Shown here piece by piece: positions 63,700 through 64,000 of a stretch of 64,000 nt of DNA (within the stretch, counting starts at the first letter, position 1; each line of letters opens with the position of its first letter). The DNA comes from Oscillospiraceae bacterium CM (lineage in GTDB: Bacteria; Bacillota; Clostridia; Oscillospirales; Oscillospiraceae): assembly GCA_022870705.1 (NCBI GenBank), contig CP072107.1:1486501-1550500 (forward strand). The letters run 5' to 3'. A program made the translations under genes and the position numbers. The notes below the pieces were generated by a model, which made no database searches, was not told the origin of the DNA, and worked only from the letters and a program-made list of their open reading frames with translations.

Positions 63700-64000
63700 T
63701 ATTATAACACTGCCGATTTCGTTTATCGGCTGTAAAAGGCCGCGCAACGAAAAAGCGCGAGATGCCGCGGAATCGGCCACTACCCGCGCTGTTTTTTCAA
63801 TGCAGCGGCAACAAGCTGAGTAAATCTTACGGCTTAGGTACGGGCTGGATTTCCCCCGCGGCTGCCTCTCGTTGCCGTAGAGGCGGTTTCCCATTAAAGC
63901 CACGTTCGATGCGTTACCAACATCGCTGCCCGATTGCCACTGAGTCCGTACTGCAATCCCCATCCTGTCACGGGGACAGGTTCTCCCCGAACAGCCTAGG
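63700..64000 (-). ncRNA. ole: 3' part of a large structured RNA, probably OLE RNA
   Basis: About 300 bases upstream of oapA on the same strand hold no credible gene but several stable hairpins on the minus strand: CGGGGA/TCCCCG (about 63966-63985), a perfect GCCTCT/AGAGGC (63864-63884), GGCCG.../CGGCC (63740-63781) followed by TTTT, and GCCGAT/ATCGGC (63714-63732). OLE RNAs are ~600 nt and lie directly before oapA in the dxs operon, so the 5' half would be outside the window. The assignment rests on context, size and structure; I could not compare it with the OLE covariance model. Confidence 0.65.

Noticed and set aside
63682-63963. 93-residue open frame on the minus strand before oapA
   Set aside because: It lies in the hairpin-rich RNA region, has no ribosome binding site or recognisable domain, and its composition does not look like a real protein. 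Treated as non-coding RNA.

Overview
The window looks like chromosome of an endospore-forming, Gram-positive anaerobe of the class Clostridia, probably an Oscillospiraceae-type lineage. Reasons: sporulation genes (spoIIGA, sigE, sigG, spoIIP, a gerA-type operon, an alpha/beta SASP), classic Firmicutes gene orders (gdpP-rplI-dnaB; tilS-hpt-ftsH; dxs-tlyA-nadK-argR-recN), moderately high GC coding sequence, frequent TTG/GTG starts with strong Shine-Dalgarno sites, and tRNA genes without an encoded CCA. The family-level placement is inference.

Layout. 1-8.6 kb: 3' part of pnp, an M16 peptidase, a phosphoribosyltransferase, a secreted LRR protein, an ABC-2 exporter pair, tadA and a CBS-pair protein. 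8.7-20.4 kb: alaS-HIT, a polysaccharide deacetylase, an unexpected methenyl-tetrahydromethanopterin cyclohydrolase homologue (mch), mntP, a VanW protein, hemW, a histidine-kinase-like protein without the phospho-acceptor His, and gap. 20.5-29.4 kb: sporulation block (gerA-type operon; sigG, sigE and spoIIGA on the minus strand; spoIIP), with promoter-like sites for sigma-F, sigma-E and a wide-spacer spoIIGA promoter. 29.4-34.2 kb: an IS30-family element inserted next to a tRNA-Leu promoter, an orphan substrate-binding lipoprotein whose domain order is circularly permuted, and a nucleotidyltransferase/degenerate phosphomutase fusion. 34.4-42.2 kb: one long plus-strand gene run gdpP-rplI-dnaB-tilS-hpt-ftsH (c-di-AMP turnover, replication, tRNA modification, purine salvage, proteolysis). 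42.2-47.9 kb: pstSCA without pstB, a small NrdD-tail-like protein, and glnN behind a leader terminator. 48.1-57.2 kb: FAH protein, class II aldolase and mtnA (probable 5-deoxy-sugar phosphate salvage), tRNA-Pro, AEC transporter, SASP, tyrS, two tandem genes sharing an unrecognised N-terminal domain, and a HAD phosphatase. 57.3-64 kb: minus-strand operon running from the right edge: the 3' part of a large structured RNA that I interpret as OLE RNA, its membrane partner oapA, dxs, tlyA, nadK, argR, recN.

Across the window nearly every intergenic gap carries copies of short hairpin repeats ending in CCTAC, plus longer composite repeats. At three places (tadA, mtnA, recN) the repeat reaches into the gene and supplies the last codons and the stop.

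The items most worth following up are the OLE RNA/OapA locus at the right edge, the mch homologue, the circularly permuted binding protein, the paralogous unknown-domain pair, the pseudo-histidine kinase, and the repeats that form gene ends. All homology calls are from reading motifs; no database search was run.
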